In this document: piece after piece, positions 49,476 through 57,202 of the stretch | Layout of the letters: every line of letters begins with the position of its first letter | Position numbering within the stretch: position 1 is the stretch's first letter | DNA from: Eggerthellaceae bacterium | GTDB taxonomy: Bacteria > Actinomycetota > Coriobacteriia > Coriobacteriales > Eggerthellaceae | Length of the DNA stretch: 64,000 nt | NCBI GenBank assembly: GCA_017431165.1 | Contig: JAFRLO010000040.1 | Coordinates: 1 to 64,000 of the forward strand | Reading direction: 5' to 3' | Notes under the pieces: model-generated | The model's input: the letters and a program-made list of their open reading frames with translations, nothing else | Told to the model about the DNA's origin: nothing | Database searches by the model: none | Position numbers and translations under genes: made by a program

Positions 49476-50405
49476 CTAGCACCAGAACTTGACTTCGGGT
49501 TCGAGATTAACTCCAGAGTTCTTTTTCACGGCATCCATCACATCGCTGATGACCCAGCAAACATCTTGGGCGGTTGCACCACCCGTGTTCACGACGAATC
49601 CCGCATGCTTCGTTGACACTTGAGCGCCTCCATGAGAATGCCCTTGCATACCCGCATCTTGGATAAGCGCTCCGGCATAGTACCCCTCAGGGCGCTTGAA
49701 TGTGCTTCCTGCGCTTGGCAATTCAAGCGGCTGTTTTTCGGCACGCCGTTTCGCCAGATCATCCATGCGCGCCTGAATCTCATCGGGATCCCCTGGTGCA
49801 AGCTGTAACCGAACACCAAGCACAATATAGCCCTCATCGGCCATCATGCTATGGCGATACGACCACTTTGCCTGCTCAGCCGAAATCTCGACGATGCTCC
49901 CATATGGAGCGAGACAAAGCACAGATATAGCGACTTGTGCGAACTCGCCATCGTAGGCACCCGCATTCATGATTGCAGCTCCACCGACAGTTCCGGGGAT
50001 TCCGCTTGCGAACTCATAGCCCGTCAATCCTGCCCGCTGAGCAGCTGCTGCCACATCTTCGTTGCTCGCACCTGCGAGCGCATGCACTACAGTGCCTTCC
50101 ACATAAATCTGCTTGAAATGAGCGGCGGTCTGCACCACAACGCCGAGCATGCCCTCATCACATACGAGAACATCGCTACCCAAACCCATAACATGTACGG
50201 GAATGCTATACCCGTTGCAGAAGCGCATGATGCTTTGTATCTGGTCGATCGATTGAGGCTCTACGAACCATTCGACAGGACCGCCGATCTTGAACGTAGT
50301 GTGCGCGCTCATGGGCTCATTGACTTTAACGCTGTTGACCCCGACGATTTCGGCCAAGCGTTCGGTGATGTCAAAGTCGAGTGTTTCGTATGATTGCTCT
50401 GGCAT
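49476..50405 (-). CDS. murB: UDP-N-acetylenolpyruvoylglucosamine reductase
   Basis: FAD enzyme making UDP-MurNAc for peptidoglycan, 309 aa. FAD-binding segments are NGYSIPVHVMGLGSDVLVCD and GYEFASGIPGTVGGAAIMNAGAYDGE. Catalytic Ser lies in PSAGSTFKRP and catalytic Glu near the C-terminus (EPEVKFWC). Start at 50405 ATG. The 5' side faces the long repeat-bearing non-coding block shared with the 58-aa membrane protein, which diverges from it. Confidence 0.96.
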   Translation of the reverse strand: MPEQSYETLDFDITERLAEIVGVNSVKVNEPMSAHTTFKIGGPVEWFVEPQSIDQIQSIMRFCNGYSIPVHVMGLGSDVLVCDEGMLGVVVQTAAHFKQIYVEGTVVHALAGASNEDVAAAAQRAGLTGYEFASGIPGTVGGAAIMNAGAYDGEFAQVAISVLCLAPYGSIVEISAEQAKWSYRHSMMADEGYIVLGVRLQLAPGDPDEIQARMDDLAKRRAEKQPLELPSAGSTFKRPEGYYAGALIQDAGMQGHSHGGAQVSTKHAGFVVNTGGATAQDVCWVISDVMDAVKKNSGVNLEPEVKFWC

Positions 50406-50513
50406 GATAAAGATTCCTATCCTCGCTGGCGATTGACTTCATTATACGTCATGCGCCACACGTGGCACACGCCACGGTGTAAGCTTGCAGGTCGTATTTC
50501 GATAGCGTTCAAT

Positions 50514-50553
50514 CTAATACTATGCAGTACTATGTCATACTATTCGGTATTAG
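50514..50553. repeat. 10-bp-spaced TACTAT triplet within a palindrome
   Basis: TACTAT occurs at 50518, 50528 and 50538. The outer arms CTAATAC (50514-50520) and GTATTAG (50547-50553) are complementary. One-turn spacing puts all three words on one DNA face. Confidence 0.6.
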
Positions 50554-50612
50554 TGGTGCATCAGCAGGCTTCTGAACTGGGAAAATACCATTTTCTTGCG
50601 CCACATTTATCC

Positions 50613-50696
50613 CGGTGAACGGCATACTCTTCCAGGCGAACGATACTATTTAGGCTGTGAATGGCAGAACGTCTACGGCGAACGGCCTCTTTCTTG
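50613..50696 (+). repeat. Four tandem 21-bp units sharing CGGYGAACGGCA
   Basis: The GAAC/GAAT core begins at 50617, 50638, 50659 and 50680, an exact 21-bp step. Only the first 11-12 bases of each unit are conserved, and the remainder varies. This pattern resembles spaced protein-binding sites more than a decaying satellite. Confidence 0.75.
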
Positions 50697-50730
50697 CAAT
50701 TTTATGCATTTTAGCATTTTAGACAATTAT

Positions 50731-50798
50731 GCCGTTTATCCCCATTTTCTAGCCGTTTATACCTCTGAACTGCGGTTTTTCGTACTTTTGCCGTTTAT
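50731..50798 (-). repeat. Inverted relatives of the 21-bp array (ATAAACGGC on the minus strand)
   Basis: GCCGTTTAT occurs at 50731, 50752 (again 21 bp apart) and 50790. The reverse complement shares AACGGC with the direct-repeat units on the left. Confidence 0.65.
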
Positions 50799-50842
50799 TT
50801 CATGCCACTCGGATTGCTAATACGTCATACATTTATGCATTT

Positions 50843-50852
50843 TTGCTATACT
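50843..50852 (+). promoter_or_regulatory. Extended -10 promoter of the 58-aa gene
   Basis: TTGCTATACT gives TG-N-TATACT (TATACT at 50847-50852). No good -35 hexamer lies 16-18 bp upstream, consistent with an extended -10 or activator-dependent promoter. Confidence 0.5.
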
Positions 50853-50892
50853 AATATGCAGTTAAAGCACATCACTCACGGAAGGAGATCCC

Positions 50893-51069
50893 ATGACCGC
50901 AGTAATCGCATTTTCAGTTATCGCTTTCTTTTTCGTGCTCGCAATCGTTATGATGCATCACACCTTCGTCAAGAACGCAAATGGCGAAGAAGCCATCATC
51001 ACCCGCGCCGCACTTGGTACTTGCCTGGCTGTCTGCCTCGGCGTCATCGCCATCGTTCCGATGCTGTAG
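50893..51069 (+). CDS. 58-residue two-helix membrane protein
   Basis: A short gene with a near-perfect ribosome site (GGAAGGAGAT five bases before the ATG). The product starts MTAVIAFSVIAFFFVLAIVM (helix 1), then a short polar loop with HHTFVKNANGEEAIITR, then helix 2 (LGTCLAVCLGVIAIVP) and ends ML. Both ends hydrophobic with a polar centre suggests a hairpin in the membrane. A terminator follows at 51137-51160, so it is a stand-alone unit. No family recognised. The elaborate upstream region implies tight regulation of this tiny protein. Confidence 0.8.
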   Translation: MTAVIAFSVIAFFFVLAIVMMHHTFVKNANGEEAIITRAALGTCLAVCLGVIAIVPML

Positions 51070-51136
51070 ACACATCTGTTTTTGTGAGTTCGCCCGCATG
51101 TTTGCGGGTGACTCACCCGAACGGAGAAAAGAATCG

Positions 51137-51160
51137 AGCGCCTCTGGCGCTTTCTTTTTT
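51137..51160 (+). terminator. Terminator of the 58-aa gene
   Basis: AGCGCC (51137-51142) pairs with GGCGCT (51146-51151), followed by TTCTTTTTT. A weaker GC hairpin (CCCGCA/TTGCGGG) lies just upstream near 51089-51105. Confidence 0.8.
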
Positions 51161-51181
51161 CCCATTTTCCATATTGAAAAG

Positions 51182-51209
51182 AAAGGGGAGCTCATCACAG
51201 CTCCCCTTT
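51182..51209. terminator. Bidirectional terminator before the esterase gene end
   Basis: AAAGGGGAGCT (51182-51192) pairs perfectly with AGCTCCCCTTT (51199-51209). On the minus strand it follows the esterase stop and is trailed by CTTTTC. Confidence 0.8.
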
Positions 51210-51232
51210 GCTTGTATCTTTAGCTGGCTTCT

Positions 51233-52120
51233 TTAATACGTTTCAAGCACTTCAAGAACTTGTTTGAAAGCGGTTTCCGCTTCCGGAATCGGAAAGAACG
51301 GCCAGATGTGATTCATCTCCTGTCCGATGATAAGCCGAACGTTAATGCCTGCCTTTTCAAGCTTGTCACGAAATGCCGTAACGTCAGCATAGAAAATCTC
51401 ATGGGTTCCCACGAAGAGCGTTGTCGGGGGCATCGATGCCATGTCGCCGAACAACGGACTCACGCGCCAATCCGTTGTTGGCGTCTCCCCTGCCCACGCT
51501 TCTCCAATACAACGCAACCCGTCTACGCCGAGCATCGGATCAACCTTTAAAAGCTCATCGTAATCGCCCGACATCGAAACATCGACCCATGGGGAGAAGA
51601 GCACTGCGCATGTCGGCTTTGGAAGATGCTCTTGCGCTAAATACATGCAAAACGAAGCGGCAAGACCCCCGCCAGCCGAATCCCCCATAAGAACGACAGG
51701 CTTGCCCGACGCGAGCGCCGCGTTATATAAATGACCAAGCTGCAGGAAAGCCTCTTGATACGTATGGTTTGGAGCAAGGGGATACACAGGAGAGAGAACC
51801 GTTGCGTTTGCTTCTGCTGCTAGGCGATCGCAGAAGGCAACATGATATGGAGAAACCTGGCTGATGAACGCTCCGCCATGGATTGAGATCACGATGTGCC
51901 GTGTCGACTGGGAGCCCTCGAATACGATTGTCTGGCGACCATCATCAACATCAATGCGAACATCGCTTTCATAGTCGCCCTCAGGAATCACGTATGGCTC
52001 TTCTTTCGCCGCCGCGCATTCCCGCAAGCGCGCCATTGCTGCAGGCACACTGGTGAAGTGGTCGTTGCCAAGCGCCCTCAAAGCAGCTTCGAATTTACTC
52101 GCTTCTTCGGATCTACTCAT
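51233..52120 (-). CDS. Alpha/beta hydrolase, acetyl-esterase/HSL type
   Basis: A 295-aa soluble hydrolase of the hormone-sensitive-lipase group. The oxyanion motif HGGAF is in ISIHGGAFIS, the nucleophile elbow is GDSAGGGLA (Ser), and a later acidic residue and the catalytic His in QEMNHIWPFF complete the triad. No signal peptide, so intracellular hydrolysis of short-chain esters is likely. It is next to the fumarate-reductase-like gene on the same strand, with 70 bp between. Confidence 0.9.
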   Translation of the reverse strand: MSRSEEASKFEAALRALGNDHFTSVPAAMARLRECAAAKEEPYVIPEGDYESDVRIDVDDGRQTIVFEGSQSTRHIVISIHGGAFISQVSPYHVAFCDRLAAEANATVLSPVYPLAPNHTYQEAFLQLGHLYNAALASGKPVVLMGDSAGGGLAASFCMYLAQEHLPKPTCAVLFSPWVDVSMSGDYDELLKVDPMLGVDGLRCIGEAWAGETPTTDWRVSPLFGDMASMPPTTLFVGTHEIFYADVTAFRDKLEKAGINVRLIIGQEMNHIWPFFPIPEAETAFKQVLEVLETY

Positions 52121-52190
52121 CGTCTTACCTATTTGATATTTTGTGTCGAAGCCTACATAGCAAACTGTCTCTTATGCTTTCCGCTTGCAC

Positions 52191-53750
52191 CTAATTAAGC
52201 GCACGGGCAGCATCGATAGCGGCCAAATACGCGAACGTAGTCGCAAAACCGCAGGCGCATCCTGCATAGTACCAAGGATAACTCATGCCGAAATAGCCAC
52301 CGGCATCGTTTCCTGCAGCATAGAGCCCTTCGATAGGAACCCCTTCGGTGTTGAGTACTTGGATACGTTCGTTGATGCGCAACCCATCTAGATTGCAGAT
52401 GGCAGAGCCTCCAACCCATACTGCATAGTAAGGCGGCTTCTCAATCGGCAGCAGACGGCGCGGAAGCTTCCCGAAATCTTCGTCGACGCCCTTATGGGCC
52501 AACTCGTTATAGCGCTCAACGGTTTTCTTAAGCGTTGCGGCATCCATACGGTCGTCAACTGAGAGCATAGCTTCGGCAAGTTCCTCGATACTTTGCGCCG
52601 TCACCATGAAGCCTTTCTTGAGCACTGGCTCCATGAACCGATGATAGAACTCCTCGGCGCTCTGCGCGACTTTCTCCGAATTAATCGCTCCCGCTTTGGG
52701 ATACGCTCGCGAGCAGATGGTTGTCTCGAAGCTTCTCATTTGCGCCCAATAATCAGAATCGAAAATCTCCCAGAAACGATGGCTCGGCAGAAGAGAGCCG
52801 ACATACGCGCCGTAGTCGTAAGGGACATCCTCGTTACAGAAACGATTGCCATAGCAGTCGGTACGCAACCACGGTTGGCTTCCTGGTGTGAAATTCGATC
52901 CGTCGGGCAGACCTCGATCGTTGTCCATCCACCAATGCAGTTCGCTCATACCTGCCCCTACCCATGTTGCCATCTTGATGCCATCGCCAACGTGGCGATC
53001 GGTAGCACCCCTAAGCGCCGTCGTTGAGGCATCCTGGATCGGATTAAGATCGTGGCGCATCTCGGCATTCGCGATATAGCCTCCCGTGCACAGGATGACG
53101 CCCCTGCTTGCGTTGATTCTCAAGTAGTTCCCATCTGCGTCCTGTGCGATGACGCCGCCGATGCGGGCATCCTCATCTTGGAGAAGCTGAACGGCGCGAG
53201 TGCTCCACCGGAGGTCGAGTCCAAGCTCGATAGCATGATCGAGAAGAATGTTGCTTGCACGCCATAGCCCCGTTTCATTCGGACCCATGGTAACGAACGG
53301 AGCGAGACATGGTACGTGCCCCGTTGCCGGGCTCATATGAAGGCCGCCTGTATCCTTTTGGGCGGTTTCAATGGCAACGACAAGCTCGCCTGTCGATTCG
53401 ACGAGGTCGGTATACCAATCCATCATCTCGCCACTGCGATCGAACCATAGCTGGATGAGACGCTGGTCGGCACAATAATTCGCATGCCACATGAGATCGT
53501 TGACCACCGTAGCCCTATCGTGGATGATACCGGCCTCGCGCATCTTGCGCGAATTGAATGCACCGATCCAGTGAGGACCACGCGACATGATGCTGCGGGA
53601 GTCGATTGCCACCGTTTTAAGACCGAGCTCTGTGGCTTTGGTTGCCGCAATGGCACCCGCCACACCAACGCCGACCACCACGAAATCGGCTTCTATGGTT
53701 TCTGCTATGAGGTCTTGCGCGATAGGTTGCGGCGTATCTTTCCAACTCAT
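52191..53750 (-). CDS. FAD-dependent oxidoreductase, fumarate reductase/3-ketosteroid dehydrogenase superfamily
   Basis: A 519-aa flavoprotein with a dinucleotide-binding start (VVVGVGVAGAIAATKATELG) and closing FAD segment (GLYAAGNDAGGYFGMSYPWYYAGCACGFA). Family members reduce alpha,beta-unsaturated acids or steroids. There is no Tat signal, heme domain or FMN-binding domain, unlike the many exported reductases of Eggerthellaceae. It is therefore a cytoplasmic enzyme needing an external donor, perhaps the two-cluster ferredoxin encoded 155 bp upstream. The substrate is unknown. Confidence 0.85.
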   Translation of the reverse strand: MSWKDTPQPIAQDLIAETIEADFVVVGVGVAGAIAATKATELGLKTVAIDSRSIMSRGPHWIGAFNSRKMREAGIIHDRATVVNDLMWHANYCADQRLIQLWFDRSGEMMDWYTDLVESTGELVVAIETAQKDTGGLHMSPATGHVPCLAPFVTMGPNETGLWRASNILLDHAIELGLDLRWSTRAVQLLQDEDARIGGVIAQDADGNYLRINASRGVILCTGGYIANAEMRHDLNPIQDASTTALRGATDRHVGDGIKMATWVGAGMSELHWWMDNDRGLPDGSNFTPGSQPWLRTDCYGNRFCNEDVPYDYGAYVGSLLPSHRFWEIFDSDYWAQMRSFETTICSRAYPKAGAINSEKVAQSAEEFYHRFMEPVLKKGFMVTAQSIEELAEAMLSVDDRMDAATLKKTVERYNELAHKGVDEDFGKLPRRLLPIEKPPYYAVWVGGSAICNLDGLRINERIQVLNTEGVPIEGLYAAGNDAGGYFGMSYPWYYAGCACGFATTFAYLAAIDAARALN

Positions 53751-53849
53751 CAGAACCCTCCTCGTATTCGGCTTTAAAGCTCCCTGAATGGCAAATCAGA
53801 CACCATGTACTACGCATTATGATAGCTAATAATCCGTGAGCATAAAAAC

Positions 53850-53876
53850 AGAAACGGCGCGTAAAGCGCCGTTTCT
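53850..53876 (-). terminator. Terminator of the ferredoxin gene
   Basis: AGAAACGGCGC (53850-53860) pairs perfectly with GCGCCGTTTCT (53866-53876). On the minus strand GTTTTTATG follows. It implies the ferredoxin and the downstream flavoprotein are not simply co-transcribed. Confidence 0.85.
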
Positions 53877-53905
53877 CACTATATTGTCGAATATGTAGCG
53901 GAGTT

Positions 53906-54094
53906 TTAATCCTCGATGATATCCGTGATCGCGCCCATGGGGCATTCTTCCATGCAGTTGCCGCATGCGATGCACAAATCGTCGTTCACGACATCGGCAA
54001 CGCCGCCAACGATCTCCAGAACGCCTTCTTCGCAGCTGTCAACGCAAATGCTGCAACCAATGCACTCGTCGGTATCGATAATCGGATGGGACAT
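53906..54094 (-). CDS. 2[4Fe-4S] ferredoxin
   Basis: A 62-aa electron carrier with two cluster motifs, CIGCSICVDSC and CIACGNCMEECP, matching clostridial-type ferredoxins. The first motif is followed by EEG rather than the usual Pro, seen in some family members. It probably serves ferredoxin-dependent oxidoreductases such as IOR or the nearby flavoprotein. Confidence 0.95.
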   Translation of the reverse strand: MSHPIIDTDECIGCSICVDSCEEGVLEIVGGVADVVNDDLCIACGNCMEECPMGAITDIIED

Positions 54095-54244
54095 GATACG
54101 CTCCTATCGCTCGGTAATGATTCTCCCTAGTTCATTCTGCGCGCAAGATACCATATATCGACGTGTTTGCAAGACCATTTATCAACTTATGTGAAATTAC
54201 CGTTTAATCAACCGACCAACGGCAAGAACCACGCGATTTCGCGC

Positions 54245-55267
54245 TTAGCAGATACGCGGAAGCTGCTCTCCAACAAGCATGTCGAGGATGCTCTTGCCGC
54301 CAAACGCATTACGCAGAAACACTTTCGGACCGCGCTCGGGTTGGGCTTCAGACACCGTTCCGATAATGGCCGCATCAATGCCATAAGGATCGCTCTTCAT
54401 GGCCTCGAGCGCCGCCTTTGCCTCGTCTGAGGAAACGATGCACACCATCTTTCCTTCGTTGGCAACTTGCATGACGTTGTATCCGAGCATCTCGCATGCT
54501 CCGCGTACGGCATCCTTCACAGGTACCGATTCCTCTTCTATCGTCATGTCGACATGAGCTTGCCCGGCAAGCTCGTTGAGCGTACTCGCCAATCCTCCCC
54601 TCGTAGGATCGCGGAAGACGCGTGTATGGGGCGCTGCTTCAAGTACGCGCGCAATAAGATGATTCAAAGGAGCGGCATCGCTTTGTATATCGGCGCTGAA
54701 TCCGAGGTTTTCTCGACAACTCATGATCGTAATACCATGATCGCCGAGTGTACCGCTGACCAGAATCGAATCTCCAGGCTGAATGCAGGCGCCACCGAGC
54801 TCGATTCCTTCATCAATCAGCCCGACACCGCTCGTGTTGATGAACACGCCGTCACCATGGCCTTTGTTAACCACTTTGGTATCACCCGTCACGATGGCCA
54901 CACCCGCCTCGCGTGCGGCCTTTGCCATGCTTTCGCAAATGCGACGCAGATCCTCAATAGGATAACCTTCTTCTAAAATGAACCCGCAGCTAAGATATAG
55001 CGGCTTCGCACCGCTTGTTGCCACATCGTTTACGGTTCCGCATACGGCCAAACGCCCAATATCGCCACCTGGGAAGAAATGGGGCGTGACAACGAAGCTG
55101 TCGGTCGAGAATGCCAAGCGCTGTCCAGGGGCAGGAACGGGCAGGACAGCGGCATCGTCACCTTTAAGCAGATAATCATCTCCATAGGCAGCGAAGAACA
55201 CTTCGTCGATAATGCGCTTCATCATGATTCCGCCACTGCCATGGCCAAGCATGACCGTCGTATCCAT
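54245..55267 (-). CDS. hypE: Hydrogenase maturation protein HypE
   Basis: Dehydrates the carbamoyl group received from HypF into the cyanide ligand. The 340-aa AIR-synthase fold shows LGHGSGGIMMKRII, GDDAAVL, FSTDSFVVTPHFFPGGDIG and DPTRGGLASTLNELA. The last residues are PRIC, giving the essential C-terminal Cys that is carbamoylated. It is located apart from hypFCD, in an operon with nikR (12-bp gap) and an 84-aa protein. Confidence 0.97.
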   Translation of the reverse strand: MDTTVMLGHGSGGIMMKRIIDEVFFAAYGDDYLLKGDDAAVLPVPAPGQRLAFSTDSFVVTPHFFPGGDIGRLAVCGTVNDVATSGAKPLYLSCGFILEEGYPIEDLRRICESMAKAAREAGVAIVTGDTKVVNKGHGDGVFINTSGVGLIDEGIELGGACIQPGDSILVSGTLGDHGITIMSCRENLGFSADIQSDAAPLNHLIARVLEAAPHTRVFRDPTRGGLASTLNELAGQAHVDMTIEEESVPVKDAVRGACEMLGYNVMQVANEGKMVCIVSSDEAKAALEAMKSDPYGIDAAIIGTVSEAQPERGPKVFLRNAFGGKSILDMLVGEQLPRIC

Positions 55268-55279
55268 GATCAGGCTCCC

Positions 55280-55702
55280 TTAGATGTGTCCACCGGTAGT
55301 TGTAACAACCAGCTTTCCGTTTTTGACGCCCTTGGTGCCCAAGATCAGGTTCGCGATATCTTGGACCAGGCCCGTTTCGCCACGCAACACGATGACCTCG
55401 AGGCAATTGTGCGCATCGAGATGCACGTGCATGGACGAGATGATGTATTCGAAATAATCATGCTGAATAGCATGCAATTTTTCTTGAAGGTCGCTTGAGT
55501 GATGGTTGAAGGTTATCGTCAACGTACCGAGAACCTCGGTTCCCGGAATCGCGCAATCCTCCTCGACGAGGGCATCGCGAACAAGGTCGCGTACGACCTC
55601 GCTACGATTTTTAGCCAACCCACGTCGAGCGACCAAGCTGTCGAAGCGAATCAATAGGTCCTCGGGCATAGCCACCGAAAACCGCATCAGCTCATTACTC
55701 AT
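55280..55702 (-). CDS. nikR: Nickel-responsive regulator NikR
   Basis: Ribbon-helix-helix repressor of 140 aa. N-terminal DNA-binding part MRFSVAMPEDLLIRFDSLVARRG and RSEVVRDLVRDAL. C-terminal ACT-like nickel domain with FNHHSSDLQ and SMHVHLDAHNCLEVIVLRG, which provide the His/His/His/Cys nickel ligands. It sits one base after an 84-aa gene and 12 bp before hypE, suggesting nickel-dependent control of hydrogenase maturation. No clear GTATGA/TCATAC operator pair was found nearby. Confidence 0.96.
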   Translation of the reverse strand: MSNELMRFSVAMPEDLLIRFDSLVARRGLAKNRSEVVRDLVRDALVEEDCAIPGTEVLGTLTITFNHHSSDLQEKLHAIQHDYFEYIISSMHVHLDAHNCLEVIVLRGETGLVQDIANLILGTKGVKNGKLVVTTTGGHI

Positions 55703-55703
55703 G

Positions 55704-55958
55704 CTACACCAAATTCACCGTCACGCCGGCTACTGCTTCGGCGTCGTCTTCCAAGGCGTCCTTCGCGTCATCAAGCAAAGCACGCACGTCATCGAGCAGG
55801 GCTTGTGCTTCATGCAGCTTGTCGGACACATTTTGGAAGCTTGCGTCTTCGGCTTGATGGGCCAGCGTATGCGTCCAACGGCGCTCTAATTTGATATGGT
55901 CGCTGATCTGATCGATCATCTGCTCGAATTGTCCCGTGTTCACTCCATTGGTGCACAT
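55704..55958 (-). CDS. Small helical protein in the nikR-hypE operon, function unknown
   Basis: An 84-aa acidic, fully helical-looking protein. Residues about 9-75 show heptad-like patterns (FEQMIDQISDHIKLERRWTH, HEAQALLDDVRALLDDAKDALEDD) with several His and Glu. Immediate coupling to nikR (one base between stop and start) and hypE suggests a link with nickel or hydrogenase assembly, but no known Hyp protein matches. A two-helix coiled coil is the simplest structural reading. Confidence 0.75.
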   Translation of the reverse strand: MCTNGVNTGQFEQMIDQISDHIKLERRWTHTLAHQAEDASFQNVSDKLHEAQALLDDVRALLDDAKDALEDDAEAVAGVTVNLV

Positions 55959-56043
55959 GGCAACTACTCCCTTCTAGAAGCCGTTTGTTGTTTGCTATTA
56001 TGATAGGAAACCGACCGCATGAACAGACGCATTAAGGAGCGGT

Positions 56044-56514
56044 GTGAATAATTCCGCAAACAGTAACATGTATTATCATGCCATTGATAGAGCATGGACC
56101 CTATACGCGCGTCATTTGGACGGTAATCGCGATGGTTTCATATGCGTCGTTGGCAATAATGATCTTTCCGGAGTGGCACGAAACGCCCTTGAAGCGTCCA
56201 TGGAAAAACTTGGCTACGGCTCTCGCGCATGCACGTTCATCGCTCTTGTCGACGCATCAGCGGAGGCAGGCGCGCCCCTTTCGGCGCAACAACTGCTCGA
56301 GCTTATAGAGCTTCTCGATCCGGCGATTCTTATCGCAGCCGATGAAGAATCCGCACGCGCTCTCAGCGAGGCGTTTCGCACGAAAATACCCTTGTTCGAC
56401 CTTTCGCGCATAGCAGGACGAGCCACTGTGGCATTTTCCTCGTTTCAGGGGATGCTAGACTCAATGCCGGACAAGCAGAAGGCGTGGGCAACCCTCAAGC
56501 GCTTAGCGCGCTAG
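56044..56514 (+). CDS. Soluble protein of unknown function
   Basis: A 156-aa protein starting at GTG 56044 (AAGGAG just upstream), or at the ATG eight codons later (MYYHAIDRAW). The fold looks alpha/beta: GFICVVGNNDLSGVARNALEASMEKLGYG, then ACTFIALVDA, then ELLDPAILIAADEESARALSEAF. The last two blocks recall uracil-DNA-glycosylase-like proteins, but no catalytic motif is sure. Its 3' end overlaps the convergent trkA gene by four bases. Confidence 0.7.
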   Translation: MNNSANSNMYYHAIDRAWTLYARHLDGNRDGFICVVGNNDLSGVARNALEASMEKLGYGSRACTFIALVDASAEAGAPLSAQQLLELIELLDPAILIAADEESARALSEAFRTKIPLFDLSRIAGRATVAFSSFQGMLDSMPDKQKAWATLKRLAR

Positions 56515-57170
56515 TCTTGGATGAGCTTAGAGAAATCCTCGATATAGTTATGGTGCACACATGCAAGCACGGTGTCTCCATGGTATAGGACCGAATCCAT
56601 ACCAGGAATGGAGTTCGCCGAACCATCCGAACGCTCGAACGCGATGATGCGAACGTCATGGTCATGTTCGATATCGGCTACGCGGATGCTGTGCCTGTCC
56701 GTCCAGCTCAAATCGAGAGAGAATCGGAGAACTTCGTAATCACCGAATGTGTCCAGATGCGATCCGCGACCCGAGATGATTTTCGAGAAAACCTCTTCTG
56801 CAACAAGCGAGGTGCCGCACACATAATCCATACCGAGTTGCATGTAGGCACGCTCATGATCGGGGTTGTAAAGGCGCACGATGACGTGCTCCACGCCGAA
56901 CAGGCGCTCGGCGACTTCGGCAATCATCAGATTCGTATTGTCGGATTGAGTGACTGCAGCTACAACATCGCAGTCCAGCACGCCCGCCTTGCGAAGGGTA
57001 GCCTCGTCAAAGCCCGTGCCCGTGATTATCGAGCCATTGAAATTACGGCCAAGATTCGTGAAAGATTCGGGATCCCTGTCGACGACGCTGACGTTATCGC
57101 CATTATCGGAAAGCATGCTTGCGAGCTGCGAACCGACCCGTCCACATCCGACAACGATTACATTGCTCAA
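56511..57170 (-). CDS. trkA: TrkA/KtrA-type potassium uptake regulatory protein
   Basis: Cytoplasmic gating subunit of the Trk/Ktr K+ channel, 219 aa. The RCK_N domain has the nucleotide loop VVGCGRVGSQLASML, VVDRDPESF and TGFDEATLRKAGV. The C-terminal RCK_C part (about 140-215) ends PGMDSVLYHGDTVLACVHH. Its membrane partner TrkH is encoded 31 kb away. It carries a single RCK unit, like KtrA and unlike the tandem E. coli TrkA. Confidence 0.94.
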   Translation of the reverse strand: MSNVIVVGCGRVGSQLASMLSDNGDNVSVVDRDPESFTNLGRNFNGSIITGTGFDEATLRKAGVLDCDVVAAVTQSDNTNLMIAEVAERLFGVEHVIVRLYNPDHERAYMQLGMDYVCGTSLVAEEVFSKIISGRGSHLDTFGDYEVLRFSLDLSWTDRHSIRVADIEHDHDVRIIAFERSDGSANSIPGMDSVLYHGDTVLACVHHNYIEDFSKLIQD

Positions 57171-57202
57171 GATAGCCCCCTATACGCTCCGCGAACGCAA
57201 GA

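Larger units (their letters stand above)
50406..50892. other. 487-bp non-coding block with ordered repeats
   Basis: No gene is seen. The right half is AT-rich. It holds three TACTAT words at 10-bp intervals (50518-50543) inside a CTAATAC/GTATTAG palindrome, four direct repeats at exactly 21-bp intervals (50613-50696), three inverted relatives of the same core (50731-50798), TTTATGCAT words, and an extended -10 promoter toward the 58-aa gene. Confidence 0.75.

Noticed and set aside
50600-50760. Could the AT-rich repeat block be a replication origin?
   Set aside because: Only one near-match to a DnaA box (TTATCCCCA at 50736) is seen, and dnaA/dnaN are absent. A regulatory array is the simpler reading.
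50613-50798. Could the repeats be a CRISPR array?
   Set aside because: Units are 21 bp in total with only 11-12 conserved bases, there are no spacers of CRISPR length, and no cas gene is nearby.
55959-56043. NikR operator upstream of the nikR-hypE operon
   Set aside because: No GTATGA/TCATAC pair with correct spacing was found in the short region.
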